A stretch of DNA of 64,000 nucleotides from DATDQA01 sp035292505. GTDB taxonomy: Bacteria; Bacteroidota; Bacteroidia; Chitinophagales; Saprospiraceae. Below are positions 7,742-17,173 of the stretch, piece by piece. The translations under genes were made by a program, and so were the position numbers. Position 1 is the stretch's first letter, and each line of letters opens with the position of its first letter. The notes under the pieces are model-generated. The model worked only from the letters and a program-made list of their open reading frames with translations, was not told the DNA's origin and ran no database searches. The DNA is taken from the NCBI GenBank assembly GCA_035292505.1, contig DATDQA010000022.1, forward strand, positions 62,001 through 126,000. Direction: 5' to 3'.

Positions 7742-9643
7742 GTGAGGTCGCGATGGATGCCACTGGTAGTCATGATGTGCTGGCTCCTGGCTTCAGGAGT
7801 TGCTATTGGTCAACAACCACCATCTTCCTCTGGTAGAGCACAAAAGGTTTTACCAAAGCTGGATACGACTTCCTCCCTGAGCTATATTACACCGGCAGAA
7901 TATTATGGTTCGGGTCAGGAAGCCATTGATACCCTTGACTATGATTACCACAGATATAATCCGGCAGGTCGCGCGCAATACCCCCATGCGACTTTGGGTA
8001 ACCTGGGCTCGCCGGCGAGAAGCCTATACTTCTCCATGCCGATGTCTAAAGGACTGACAATGGGACATCAGGCATTTGACCTTTATAAATCTAACTTTGA
8101 TAGTTTCCGATTTTATGAAACCAATATAGCCTTGTCACGTCTTGAGTATTCCCAGGGACTCAGTCAGAACGATGCGATCATCCGTGTGCAGTTCGGTCGC
8201 AATTTTGACAAGGGTGTTAACCTCAGTGTGAATTATCAGCGAATCAACCAGAAAGGCCAATATCAACTGCAACGTGCCAAAAACACTGCTTTTGGGATTG
8301 GTGTTTTATACAGGTCTCCAAAAGGAAAACTGGATGGTATCTATCACTATCTCTCCAACTCCATTGTCTATGAAGAAAATGGGGGCACTGACAGCCTAGA
8401 ATTTTGGCTCGACTCCATCACCTTGCAAGTGAATATACCAGTGCGACTACAAGGCGCGACGGCTACGCACCGTGCACGCGACCTCACTGTACAACATCAT
8501 ATTCATATTTTCGCCTCACCTGAAGACAGTATTCGGCGGAAAGCGGACCTTGATGTCATCCACACGTTGAAAATAGGATCAGGTTTTATCAAATTCTCTG
8601 ATGCAGATCTGACCGAAAATGAATCACGCTACTATGGCACATTTGTGACTGACGATCGGGGAATACGCAATTTCATTGCTACTGAGACATTTGAAAATTC
8701 TCTGGATTTCCAATTTCGATATCTGAATAAAGAGTCCGGGGTACCAGCACATCTCTTGCGGGCAGGTCTTCAATTGAGAAACATCAAACTCAATCATGAA
8801 CCTGAGAACTCACATGTGGATGAACTCTTCTTCAATGCTTCCGGGCAACTCGGCATTTCAAAGCGCATTTCATTGGATGGCGATGGCTATATGGGTTTGC
8901 TGGATGCATCGGGTGAATACAAACTTGATGCAAATGCCCGACTATATCTCTTTAAAGATGCAAGTACCTGGGCACAACTGAGTCTCTATCAACGCAATCC
9001 TACACTTACCGAATCGAGACTTTTTATTGATCAGATTCCGGTTTGGGAAACGGATTTTAAGAATGTTTCCGTGTCTAGTCTCCAATTTCACTATATGCAA
9101 CCCTCCGTCCGTTTGCGACTTCATGGAGCGGCGCATCTTGTATCAAATCTGATTTATTTTAATGCAGAGCGCATACCGCAACAACTTGAGCAAAGCGTCG
9201 AAGTACTCCAGATGTCAGCGTCAAAGGAGATTCAGTTCGGCCCTTTCGGGATACTTGGGCATCTCATGCTGCAGGAATATGATGCAAATGAGATTGCATT
9301 ACCACATTTGATTTTCAACGGTCAGTTGTATTACACGGGAAGATTGTTCAGTAAGAATCTGCTCATCCGTACAGGCCTTGATTTCATGGTGACGGATACG
9401 TATGGGGGTGTGTCTTATTTCCCGGTGACCGGACAATTTTATTTCAGCGACGATTTCACTATTCCTCAATATCCTGCCCTGGATGTCTTTTTCAGTATGC
9501 AAGTACAGGATGTATTCATGGCATTCGCTAAAATGGAGAATGTCACAGCGTTTGTATCGGATGCTCATTTCGTCCAAATCGCCGATTATCCGCAATTCGA
9601 AAAATATTTTCGTCTTGGTTTGTGGATGAAATTGTTCGATTAA
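7742..9643 (+). CDS. Putative outer-membrane porin (Porin_10-like)
   Basis: This is a 633-residue predicted beta-barrel. The GTG at 7742 is preferred because it gives a basic n-region (RSRW) before the hydrophobic stretch MPLVVMMCWLLASGVAIGQ; the ATG at 7757 is the alternative. After a proline/serine-rich linker comes the Porin_10-type opening (NLGSPARSLYFSM, then FRFYETNIALSRLEYSQG). Many alternating amphipathic strands follow, and the protein ends with aromatic residues (YFRLGLWMKLFD), as outer-membrane barrels do. It follows fabI by 28 bases. The transported substrate is unknown. Confidence 0.82.
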   Translation: MRSRWMPLVVMMCWLLASGVAIGQQPPSSSGRAQKVLPKLDTTSSLSYITPAEYYGSGQEAIDTLDYDYHRYNPAGRAQYPHATLGNLGSPARSLYFSMPMSKGLTMGHQAFDLYKSNFDSFRFYETNIALSRLEYSQGLSQNDAIIRVQFGRNFDKGVNLSVNYQRINQKGQYQLQRAKNTAFGIGVLYRSPKGKLDGIYHYLSNSIVYEENGGTDSLEFWLDSITLQVNIPVRLQGATATHRARDLTVQHHIHIFASPEDSIRRKADLDVIHTLKIGSGFIKFSDADLTENESRYYGTFVTDDRGIRNFIATETFENSLDFQFRYLNKESGVPAHLLRAGLQLRNIKLNHEPENSHVDELFFNASGQLGISKRISLDGDGYMGLLDASGEYKLDANARLYLFKDASTWAQLSLYQRNPTLTESRLFIDQIPVWETDFKNVSVSSLQFHYMQPSVRLRLHGAAHLVSNLIYFNAERIPQQLEQSVEVLQMSASKEIQFGPFGILGHLMLQEYDANEIALPHLIFNGQLYYTGRLFSKNLLIRTGLDFMVTDTYGGVSYFPVTGQFYFSDDFTIPQYPALDVFFSMQVQDVFMAFAKMENVTAFVSDAHFVQIADYPQFEKYFRLGLWMKLFD

Positions 9644-9662
9644 AATTGACAACAGCTTGATA

Positions 9663-10382
9663 TCAAAGCTCGAGATTTGGGGTCAGATGACGTCTCTCGC
9701 CGCTGTAGAAATCCAGAATGTATGCGACAACTTTGCCGGGATCGTCCATGATCGTAAAAAGTTCAAGGTCGTCTTCATTGATATTGCGTTCACGCACTAT
9801 CGTGTTCACCATCCAGTCCCGAAGCCCGGCCCAGTAAGTAGAACCTACAAGAACAACAGGTACACGCGTAATTTTTTTTGTCTGGATGAGCGTCAATACT
9901 TCGAAGAGTTCATCTAAAGTGCCAAATCCACCGGGCAAGGCGATCAGGCCTTGGGCATATTTCACAAACATCACCTTGCGCACAAAGAAGTAGCGATGAG
10001 TGAGCAACTTATCGTCATCGATAAACCTGTTGTGCGTTTGCTCATGCGGCAGATTAATATTCAAACCCACGGAAGCGCCACCACCAAGAGTAGCACCTTT
10101 GTTCGCCGCTTCCATAATTCCGGGGCCACCCCCGGTGATCACGCCAAAACCTTCCTGCACCAACTGCTGTGCAATTTGTGTTGCGAGCTGATAGTATTTA
10201 TCATCGGAGTTTGTGCGTGCAGAACCGAAAATGGAAACACAGGGGCCAATGCGATTGAGTGATTCAAAACCATCCACCAGTTCTGCCATCACTTTCAAAA
10301 TTGTCCAGGAGTTTTCTCCTTTTATCTGACTCCACCGTTTCATAGCGCGTATCGGTGCGCCAGGTTGCTCATTTTGATTCAT
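9663..10382 (-). CDS. LOG-family nucleotide-binding protein (TIGR00730-like)
   Basis: This is a Rossmann-fold protein of the LOG/lysine-decarboxylase-like family, members of which cleave nucleoside 5'-monophosphates to base and ribose phosphate. It shows FGSARTNSDDKYY at the start of the fold, GGGPGIMEAANKGA, and the family signature PGGFGTLDELFEVLTL. The ATG at 10382 gives 239 residues; a TTG ten codons upstream is possible but less likely. The gene converges on the porin gene, with 19 bases between the stop codons. The exact substrate cannot be assigned. Confidence 0.88.
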   Translation of the reverse strand: MNQNEQPGAPIRAMKRWSQIKGENSWTILKVMAELVDGFESLNRIGPCVSIFGSARTNSDDKYYQLATQIAQQLVQEGFGVITGGGPGIMEAANKGATLGGGASVGLNINLPHEQTHNRFIDDDKLLTHRYFFVRKVMFVKYAQGLIALPGGFGTLDELFEVLTLIQTKKITRVPVVLVGSTYWAGLRDWMVNTIVRERNINEDDLELFTIMDDPGKVVAYILDFYSGERRHLTPNLEL

Positions 10383-10452
10383 AACCGGAAATTGAATATC
10401 TGAAAAAGTCAATCGTACCTGCTCCGAATATAGTCCGAAACACAGAAAGTCT

Positions 10453-10487
10453 GCGAAAAAGGAACGATCTTATGGGTTATAAGATCG
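10453..10487 (-). terminator. Probable terminator of the NtrC-like regulator
   Basis: A perfect nine-pair stem (CGATCTTAT / ATAAGATCG, loop of five) lies about 70 bases behind the regulator stop. On the minus strand it is followed by TTCCTTTTTC, an imperfect U-tract. Confidence 0.5.
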
Positions 10488-10557
10488 GTACCCACAGCCA
10501 CTACGAGATTTAGCAAACGTCAGTCCGGGAATCCGTGACATAAAAAAATTACCAGAT

Positions 10558-11832
10558 CTAAGAATGGCGGAAACTCTCATATTCTTTGTCGATGTAGCGA
10601 TGCACTTCTTCAATATTTTGAAATTCTTTGAAGATATTTCTGAATTGTCCCTGGACAGGTGATGTAGGAGCTACAAATTGATCGATATCTTTATCGGTAA
10701 TCGCATCACTACTCAGGATAATCAGACGTTCAACCACATTCCTCAATTCACGAATATTTCCGGTCCAATTCAGCGATTGTAGTTTCTTAAATGCCCTTGG
10801 AGTGAATGTCTTTTTCTGTACACCATAATCCTGGCATATCTCTTCATTGAAGTGGTCTACAAGGATCGGAATATCCTCCAAACGGTCCTTGAGGGGAGGG
10901 ACATCAATGATGATCACAGCCAGCCGATGATACAGATCCTCCCGAAACTTACCAGTCGCGATTTCTTTCTGCAGATCTTTATTGGTAGCAGCGATCACCC
11001 TGACATTCACGCTGATTTCTTTTTCACCGCCCACGCGTGTGACTCGATTCTCCTGAAGTGCCCGTAGGACTTTAGCCTGCGCCGATAAACTCATATCGCC
11101 GACTTCATCCAGGAAAATTGTGCCCCCATTTGCCAGCTCGAATTTGCCGATGCGTTGTTTGACTGCACTTGTAAAGGAGCCTTTTTCATGACCGAACAGT
11201 TCACTTTCTATAAGCTCGGATGGGATGGCGGCACAATTTACTTCGACCAGCGGGTGATCGTTGCGTTGACTTTTCTCGTGAATCCAACGAGCCACCAATT
11301 CTTTGCCTGTCCCATTCGCGCCAGTGATAAGGACGCGTGCATCAGTTGGAGCGACTCTCTCGATGGTGCTTTTGATCAATTCCATCACTTTCGATCCTCC
11401 TATAATTTCCTGTGTGTGGCTCCGTAATATCCGCTTCTGCAAAACTTTTTTCTCGGTGATCAGGCTTGACTTATCAATAGCATTGCGGATCGTAATCAGA
11501 AGCCGGTTGAGATCAGGAGGCTTAGAAATGAAATCGAATGCACCTTTCTTTACAGCATCCACTGCAGTGTCGATGGTAGCGTGGCCCGAGATCATTACGA
11601 CCGGGGTTTCAACAGCGAGTTCCTGAATGCGTTCAAGGGCATCCATGCCATCCATCTTCGGCATTTTGATATCCAGGATGATGACATCATACGTATTCTG
11701 CTTGATTTTGACGACACATTCCAGGCCATCCGTCGCTTCATCCACCGTATAATTTTCGAATTCAAGGATATCCCTCAGTGTTTTGCGAATACTCCTCTCA
11801 TCATCGACAATCAACACTTTTGCTGCAGCCAT
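10558..11832 (-). CDS. NtrC-like sigma-54 response regulator lacking the Fis-type DNA-binding domain
   Basis: The 424-residue protein has a receiver domain (residues ~5-120, phospho-acceptor Asp54 in LDIKMPKMDG) and a sigma-54 AAA+ domain. The latter shows Walker A GANGTGKE, the sigma-54 contact loop as GSFTSA instead of GAFTGA, Walker B GGTIFLDEVGDM, and ENRVTRVGG. The usual C-terminal helix-turn-helix of about 45 residues is absent: the protein stops at EYESFRHS, just where that domain would begin. No reading frame downstream restores it. It could activate sigma-54 holoenzyme from solution, or signal by protein contacts. The NtrY-like kinase at 29.7 kb is a possible partner, but the two genes are not linked. 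Confidence 0.88.
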   Translation of the reverse strand: MAAAKVLIVDDERSIRKTLRDILEFENYTVDEATDGLECVVKIKQNTYDVIILDIKMPKMDGMDALERIQELAVETPVVMISGHATIDTAVDAVKKGAFDFISKPPDLNRLLITIRNAIDKSSLITEKKVLQKRILRSHTQEIIGGSKVMELIKSTIERVAPTDARVLITGANGTGKELVARWIHEKSQRNDHPLVEVNCAAIPSELIESELFGHEKGSFTSAVKQRIGKFELANGGTIFLDEVGDMSLSAQAKVLRALQENRVTRVGGEKEISVNVRVIAATNKDLQKEIATGKFREDLYHRLAVIIIDVPPLKDRLEDIPILVDHFNEEICQDYGVQKKTFTPRAFKKLQSLNWTGNIRELRNVVERLIILSSDAITDKDIDQFVAPTSPVQGQFRNIFKEFQNIEEVHRYIDKEYESFRHS

Positions 11833-11857
11833 AAGAAAATATATTAAAATTTATCAT

Positions 11858-11887
11858 CAAAGATAAAAATATAGGCGAGAAATAGAT
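11858..11887 (-). promoter_or_regulatory. Promoter of the NtrC-like regulator
   Basis: On the minus strand TATCTTTG (11858-11865) lies 25 bases before the ATG. A TTTG is found 22 bases upstream of it, slightly longer than the usual spacing. Confidence 0.45.
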
Positions 11888-11930
11888 ACAAATGATGAAA
11901 AAATATAATATTTGAAAAAGTCACTCTCTT

Positions 11931-13124
11931 TTAGCCGTGGTGCAATTCAGAAACCGCCAGCCAGGCCATCAGTCCCGAGCCGGTTTCAAGAGCATCTTCA
12001 TCGATATCAAAGGTGGGAGTATGCACAGGAGATGTGATTCCTTTGTTAGAATTACTCACTCCAAGCCTGTAAAAACAGCCAGGAATATGATGTGTATAGT
12101 AAGCAAAGTCTTCTGAAGTCAGGCGTTGTGGGATGTCATGTACATGTGCATTTCCGAGATATTCACACGCCGATTCACGGCATCTCAGGGTCATATCGGG
12201 GTCATTGATCAGCACAGGATAGCCTTTCTGAATATCCACTTTGCCTGTGCCTCCCATACCTGAAGTAATTCCGTGTACCATAGCTCTGATCTTTTCGTGA
12301 GCAGTGATACGCCAGTCCTCATTGAATGTCCTGAATGTACCAAAGATGAGCACTGAGTCTGGAATGATATTGTACGTACCAGCTTCTGAAGAAATCTTTC
12401 CGAAGGTGAGCACTGACGGCACCGTGGGGTCCGCCATCCTGCTTATCACGGACTGAAGCGCTGAAATGACATGTGCGGAGATGGCCACCGGATCCACTGC
12501 ATGGTGAGGCATCGCCCCGTGACCTCCTTTGCCAATAATACGTATCGTAATTTCATCCGATGAGGCCATGGCTTGCCCACTTCCGAAGCCGACAGTTCCT
12601 ACGGGCAACGCCGGATGCACATGTTGACCCAATATTCCTGTCGGCCCGGGATTCTTTAACACACCTTCTGAAATCATTAAGGCTGCTCCGCCTGGAAGCT
12701 TTTCTTCGGCAGGCTGAAAGATGAACTTGATTGTTCCGCTGATTTTAGAACTGAGTTCAGATAAGATCATCGCAGCGCCAAGCAATGATGAGGTATGCAC
12801 ATCATGTCCACAGGCATGCATGATACCGGGATGCTGCGATTTGTAAGAGACTTCATTCAACTCCTGGATTGGAAGTGCATCCATATCCGCACGCAGGGCA
12901 ATTACTGCATGATCCGGATTTTGACATTCCAATATTCCAACGATGCCATAACCAGCCCACCCGGTAGTAAAGGGAATTCCAATACGCTTTAATACATCCT
13001 GCACATAACGCGCTGTCTGTGCTTCTCCAAATGAAAGTTCAGGATGCATATGCAGATGCCTGCGTATTGCAATGATCTGCTGATGATGTTTTTTCGCCAG
13101 TCCATGAATGGTATCACGCAACAT
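11931..13124 (-). CDS. M20-family amidohydrolase (hippurate hydrolase / N-acyl-amino-acid amidohydrolase type)
   Basis: This is a 397-residue cytoplasmic zinc peptidase-like enzyme that hydrolyses N-acyl amino acids or related amides. It starts with a family-typical segment (IIAIRRHLHMHPELSFGE). The metal site is HACGHDVHTS, the general-base glutamate lies in QPAEEKLPGGA, and further ligands are in GQHVHPALPVG and near the C-terminus (SPVHTPTFDID). The dimerisation domain shows GKGGHGAMPHHAVDP. It is last in the probable recR - glycosyltransferase - M20 run, 22 bases behind the glycosyltransferase. Natural substrate unknown. Confidence 0.9.
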   Translation of the reverse strand: MLRDTIHGLAKKHHQQIIAIRRHLHMHPELSFGEAQTARYVQDVLKRIGIPFTTGWAGYGIVGILECQNPDHAVIALRADMDALPIQELNEVSYKSQHPGIMHACGHDVHTSSLLGAAMILSELSSKISGTIKFIFQPAEEKLPGGAALMISEGVLKNPGPTGILGQHVHPALPVGTVGFGSGQAMASSDEITIRIIGKGGHGAMPHHAVDPVAISAHVISALQSVISRMADPTVPSVLTFGKISSEAGTYNIIPDSVLIFGTFRTFNEDWRITAHEKIRAMVHGITSGMGGTGKVDIQKGYPVLINDPDMTLRCRESACEYLGNAHVHDIPQRLTSEDFAYYTHHIPGCFYRLGVSNSNKGITSPVHTPTFDIDEDALETGSGLMAWLAVSELHHG

Positions 13125-13146
13125 TTCGGATATCGTTCAAATACTC

Positions 13147-15081
13147 TTAAATGAATTGAGAAATATTCCGCAGGAAGAGATCAACGTCTCGCCATACAGT
13201 ATACTCCCGTGCGTAAATGTAGTTGATCATATGTATTTCGGAACTGTCGCGCAAAAAGGACCGACTGGCATCGATGGATATCACACCCTGACGCAATGCT
13301 GGTAATTCCGAAAGACCCTTGTCTGCTGAATGATACCCTATCCATGTTTTTTTACCTTGAATCACTGTGAGAATATTCTGCAACTTCCTTGTCGAATCTT
13401 TTCGGAGCATTGCTGTAAACGGCCATACACCAAGGAGGAAAACTGATACAACGCAATCGAAGATGCGCTTTGCACGGCGATGACTTGGATAAGCCAGGGC
13501 GAATTCGACGTCAGCTGTATACAGGGTTCCTTGCGCCTTCCTTGAATCACTTCCCACAATCTGACCACTCTCGCTGCTTGAGATACGATAGGCAATGGTT
13601 GGACCGAGCTTTGACATCCATGTATTGATCTCGCTAAATGTGACATCCCGGGCAGAGAAAATCAACTCGCCGATAGCCTGCTGGCGAACAATATCCTGTA
13701 ATTGCGAGATGTGCCCGATCAGTGCAGGAGCGGTATCACCATTATTGGTCGCAATCCATCCGGCAATAGTTCTTTGCGCCTCAATCCTGTTAAGGAGTTC
13801 CATGATGCGACTGACCTCTTGCCTGCTCCCGACAATCGCAATGCGTCTGGGAGTACGTAACTTCTCCCGAAGATACTTGCTGATACCCGTAACCAGTGTC
13901 ATGACGAAAGTGATTAGTAGCGCGGATATAAATATGACTGCGCGTGATGACCGATACTGGAGAGGCAGGATCGCATATACAACCAATATCGCGATTGTCC
14001 CGAGGCACATCCCATAGATAATACGCCTGGTATTGCGTTGGGCATCATGTGCACCGGATAAAAAAAGAAAAAGGAGCCACAAGACTCCATAAAGGGGCAG
14101 GTTGACGTTGTAAAACCCTTCATCAAAATGATCAGCATCGCGAAAATATAGCCGGGCCCAGAGTTTTTTTACGACAAGCATGACACCCGTTACAATCGTC
14201 GCGTCCATGAGTAACGGAAGAATTCGGACCAAAACACGTCTGACCCCTCCCAGGAATCCGCGTACAACCACAGCCAACATAATCATCAGTTTAAACAGAC
14301 CACCGTCGGTACCATGTACATGTTTCGAGACATAGATCATCATGGCTCTGTAGAAGTGTATAATGTACCGGATACTGCCACGACGCGTACTTTCCCCTTT
14401 ATAGTGAATAATAGAAGGTTCTGGTAAATAGTAGTTTCGATAACCTGCTTTGACCATCCGATAGCAGAGATCGATGTCTTCCCCATACATGAAATAGTCT
14501 TCATCCAACATTCCGATATCTCTGATCACTGACATGCGCAGAAACATAAAAGCACCTGTGAGGACAGGTACGGCATGGATCTGAGCAGGATCGTTGGCTC
14601 CCAAATAATAACCATTAAAAAACATGGAATGTGAAAACAAAGCACTAATGCCAGTCATTTTGAAGAAAGCTGTCGACGGAGTAGGTAATCCTCGCATGGA
14701 TTCAGGCAAGAACCTGCCGGTGCCATCGACCATTCGTACGCCACATGCCGATGCCTCCGGATGCGCATCCATGAATTCAATACATCGTTGAAATGTATCC
14801 TCACTAACAACTGTGTCCGGATTGAGAAGCAGTGCATACTCACCTACACTTACTTTGAGACCTTGGTTACACGCTTTCGCAAACCCTTTGTTTTCCGGAT
14901 TGATGATGAGACGCACATACGGGAAATGTGATTGGACCATCTCAGCGGATTTATCTGAAGATTGATTGTCTATCACAATGATTTCACCCTGGAGACCTTC
15001 CAGTGCCCTGAAGACGGAGACAATGCATTTCTCGAGAAAATACCTGACGTTGTAGCTTACGATGATGACGGAGAGCTTCAT
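13147..15081 (-). CDS. GT2 glycosyltransferase fused to a degenerate polyprenyl glycosylphosphotransferase-like region
   Basis: This 644-residue protein has an N-terminal family-2 glycosyltransferase domain (residues 1-260: LSVIIVSYNVRYFLEK, NPDTVVSE, YFMYGEDIDLCYRM) of the WbbL rhamnosyltransferase type. Hydrophobic helices follow at about 265-405. Next comes a Rossmann-like segment (RRIAIVGSRQEVSRIMELL, then IGELIFSARDV). The tail (AKRIFDCVVSVFLLG, TWIGYHSADKGLSELPALR, YTVWRDVDLFLRNI) follows the outline of WcaJ/WbaP sugar-phosphate transferases, but the catalytic KFRTM-type segment is missing. It probably acts in cell-surface polysaccharide synthesis, with the second half serving as membrane anchor or binding module. 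It begins 15 bases behind the recR stop. Confidence 0.82.
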   Translation of the reverse strand: MKLSVIIVSYNVRYFLEKCIVSVFRALEGLQGEIIVIDNQSSDKSAEMVQSHFPYVRLIINPENKGFAKACNQGLKVSVGEYALLLNPDTVVSEDTFQRCIEFMDAHPEASACGVRMVDGTGRFLPESMRGLPTPSTAFFKMTGISALFSHSMFFNGYYLGANDPAQIHAVPVLTGAFMFLRMSVIRDIGMLDEDYFMYGEDIDLCYRMVKAGYRNYYLPEPSIIHYKGESTRRGSIRYIIHFYRAMMIYVSKHVHGTDGGLFKLMIMLAVVVRGFLGGVRRVLVRILPLLMDATIVTGVMLVVKKLWARLYFRDADHFDEGFYNVNLPLYGVLWLLFLFLSGAHDAQRNTRRIIYGMCLGTIAILVVYAILPLQYRSSRAVIFISALLITFVMTLVTGISKYLREKLRTPRRIAIVGSRQEVSRIMELLNRIEAQRTIAGWIATNNGDTAPALIGHISQLQDIVRQQAIGELIFSARDVTFSEINTWMSKLGPTIAYRISSSESGQIVGSDSRKAQGTLYTADVEFALAYPSHRRAKRIFDCVVSVFLLGVWPFTAMLRKDSTRKLQNILTVIQGKKTWIGYHSADKGLSELPALRQGVISIDASRSFLRDSSEIHMINYIYAREYTVWRDVDLFLRNISQFI

Positions 15082-15096
15082 GCCAGCTGCCTCGTC

Positions 15097-15726
15097 TCAG
15101 ACTGGATGAACGAGATGAGCATCCAGGATATATGGCCTGCGTGATAAAATCGATTTACCCAGAGTATGTTCATCCGCGTATTCGAGCTCTCCCCCGAATG
15201 ACACACCCCTGGCAATCACCGATATTTTGATATCAAGATCAGCCAGACGCTGTGAAATGAAGTACATCGTTGTCTCACCTTCGATTGTAGGATTAATTGC
15301 CATGATAATCTCCCGGATACTATACTCGCTGATTCTTGACATGAGCGAAGCAATATTCAATTTATCCGGGCCTATTCCATCGATCGGCGAAATCACGCCT
15401 CCGAGGACATGGTACATCCCACGATAGTGGGCAGTGTCCTCTATGGCCATGACATCGCGCACACCCTCCACAAGGCATATCAGGCTGTGATCCCGTTTGG
15501 GGTCAGCGCAAATATGACATACAGGTCCATCTGAAAGATTGTGGCATTGTCGACATTCGAGAATGCCGTCGACAGCATCAGTGAGACTCACCGATAAAGC
15601 TTTGGCAAGCTGAGGATCTTTTTGCACAAGATGTAAGGCAAGGCGTAAGGCAGTTTTCTTGCCAATGCCCGGAAGCCGTGCAAAATTGTCTACCGTGGAA
15701 GAAAGGAGGGCAGATGAAAATTTCAT
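15097..15726 (-). CDS. recR: Recombination mediator protein RecR
   Basis: RecR works with RecO and RecF to load RecA at gaps. At 209 residues it has the normal length. An N-terminal helix-hairpin-helix (FARLPGIGKKTALRLALHL) is followed by the four-cysteine zinc finger (CRQCHNLSDGPVCHIC), the Toprim domain (LICLVEGVRDVMAIE; GVISPIDGIGPDKL) and a C-terminal Walker-B-like strand. It is the first gene of a recR - GT2 - M20 run. Its promoter box ends four bases before the ATG. Confidence 0.96.
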   Translation of the reverse strand: MKFSSALLSSTVDNFARLPGIGKKTALRLALHLVQKDPQLAKALSVSLTDAVDGILECRQCHNLSDGPVCHICADPKRDHSLICLVEGVRDVMAIEDTAHYRGMYHVLGGVISPIDGIGPDKLNIASLMSRISEYSIREIIMAINPTIEGETTMYFISQRLADLDIKISVIARGVSFGGELEYADEHTLGKSILSRRPYILDAHLVHPV

Positions 15727-15730
15727 GCGC

Positions 15731-15738
15731 CAAAATTA
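15731..15738 (-). promoter_or_regulatory. -7 box of recR
   Basis: TAATTTTG on the minus strand is followed by GCGC and then the recR ATG, leaving room for almost no leader. A TTTA (three of four matches to TTTG) lies 20 bases upstream. Confidence 0.5.
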
Positions 15739-15851
15739 GAAATATCGCTTGACTGGGATAAACACCCAATTTGAGTTTCAATCGCAGGTGGCAAGCCTGC
15801 CATATGGAATATATCTATTTTCGTCAGGCGAATCAAACAAAAAAGAACACG

Positions 15852-17084
15852 ATGGCGGAAGTAATTCGCATGCCCCGGCTAAGCGATACCATGGAAGAAG
15901 GAGTTATTGTAGCCTGGCACAAAAAAGTAGGCGATAAAGTAGCCCCTGGTGATGTGCTTGCAGAAGTGGAAACAGATAAGGCGACGATGGATCTCGAAAG
16001 TTTTCACGATGGCTATCTCCTGTATATCGGAGTTCAAAAAGGTGCTGTCCCCGTAGATGGTGTCCTGGCGGTAATAGGGAAGCAAGGTGAGGACTATAAG
16101 GCCGCCCTGGAGTCACTGCCCGTCACTGGTAATGGAAAGAAGAGCCCGGCGGCAAGCAGTAGCGCGCAAATACCCGAGTCAGAAGTGACAGAAAAAACAT
16201 CTGAATCAGCCGCGTCAGGGACTGCTGAGGAGAGAATCAAAGCTTCTCCACTTGCAAAGACGATAGCACGTGAAACCGGAGTGGATTTGTCTAAGATCCA
16301 GGGAAGTGGAGACCAGGGCCGGATCGTGAAGCGTGACGTGGAAGGTGCTGCAAGTAAAAAGATCTCATCGAAACCTTCGGTCCAGCCTTTAACCGCCGGG
16401 GGCTATGAAGATGTCGCATTATCTCAAATGCGTAAGACTATCGCCAGACGACTTACAGAAAGCAAGTTTTCGGCCCCTCATTTCTATCTCACAATGGAAA
16501 TTGATATGTCGCAAGCTGTCGAAGACCGTAAACGCATCAATAATATACTGGATGAGGCTACACGTATTTCTTACAATGATCTCGTGATAAAAGCTTGTGC
16601 ACTCACCCTACTACGCCATCCAAAAGTGAATGCATCCTGGATGGAAAATGCAATCCGGATGCACAAGGAAATACACATTGGCGTAGCCGTGGCAGTCGAT
16701 GATGGATTGCTTGTTCCGGTAATCCGGCAAACGCCACTCAAGACATTGACAGAAATTCATACTGAAGTTGTAGATCTTGCGGAAAGAGCTCGTATCAAGC
16801 GCCTGCAGCCAGAGGAAATGCAAGGCAATACATTTACAGTATCCAACCTTGGGATGTTTGGCATTGAAGAGTTTACCGCCATCATCAATCCACCTGATGC
16901 CTGCATTCTTGCGGTAGGTGCCATTGTAGAAAAACCAGTGGTAAGAAATAGCGCAATCACAATAGCTCACTTGATGAAAGTGACACTCTCTTGTGATCAT
17001 CGCGTTGTGGATGGTGCAACAGGAGCGCAGTTCTTAAAAACCCTGAAGCAGTTATTGGAAAATCCTGTAAGCATGCTCGCTTAA
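15852..17084 (+). CDS. pdhC: Dihydrolipoamide acyltransferase (E2) of the pyruvate dehydrogenase complex
   Basis: The 410-residue E2 core transfers an acetyl group from a swinging lipoyl arm to coenzyme A. There is one lipoyl domain (Lys43 in VETDKATM carries lipoate). A Ser/Glu-rich hinge follows, then a peripheral-subunit-binding domain (ASPLAKTIARETGVDLSKIQ). The C-terminal catalytic domain has HRVVDG at about residue 383. The ATG at 15852 fits the start of the lipoyl domain; the upstream open frame is rejected. No E1 or E3 gene lies nearby. The pyruvate assignment over branched-chain or 2-oxoglutarate E2 rests on overall resemblance, so the gene symbol is tentative. Confidence 0.87.
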   Translation: MAEVIRMPRLSDTMEEGVIVAWHKKVGDKVAPGDVLAEVETDKATMDLESFHDGYLLYIGVQKGAVPVDGVLAVIGKQGEDYKAALESLPVTGNGKKSPAASSSAQIPESEVTEKTSESAASGTAEERIKASPLAKTIARETGVDLSKIQGSGDQGRIVKRDVEGAASKKISSKPSVQPLTAGGYEDVALSQMRKTIARRLTESKFSAPHFYLTMEIDMSQAVEDRKRINNILDEATRISYNDLVIKACALTLLRHPKVNASWMENAIRMHKEIHIGVAVAVDDGLLVPVIRQTPLKTLTEIHTEVVDLAERARIKRLQPEEMQGNTFTVSNLGMFGIEEFTAIINPPDACILAVGAIVEKPVVRNSAITIAHLMKVTLSCDHRVVDGATGAQFLKTLKQLLENPVSMLA

Positions 17085-17108
17085 ATTGTTACAGAGCATG
17101 AACGAAAT

Positions 17109-17142
17109 AAAAAAAGGCGATCCGTTACGACCGCCTTTTTTA
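17109..17142. terminator. Bidirectional terminator between the E2 and OmpA genes
   Basis: A-rich left flank, stem GGCG/CGCC extended by the A/T tracts (AAAAAGGCG ... CGCCTTTTT), loop of 12, T-run on the plus strand and the equivalent on the minus strand. It lies between two convergent genes. Confidence 0.8.
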
Positions 17143-17173
17143 TTTATTATGATGACTTTAAATGACTCATTAA

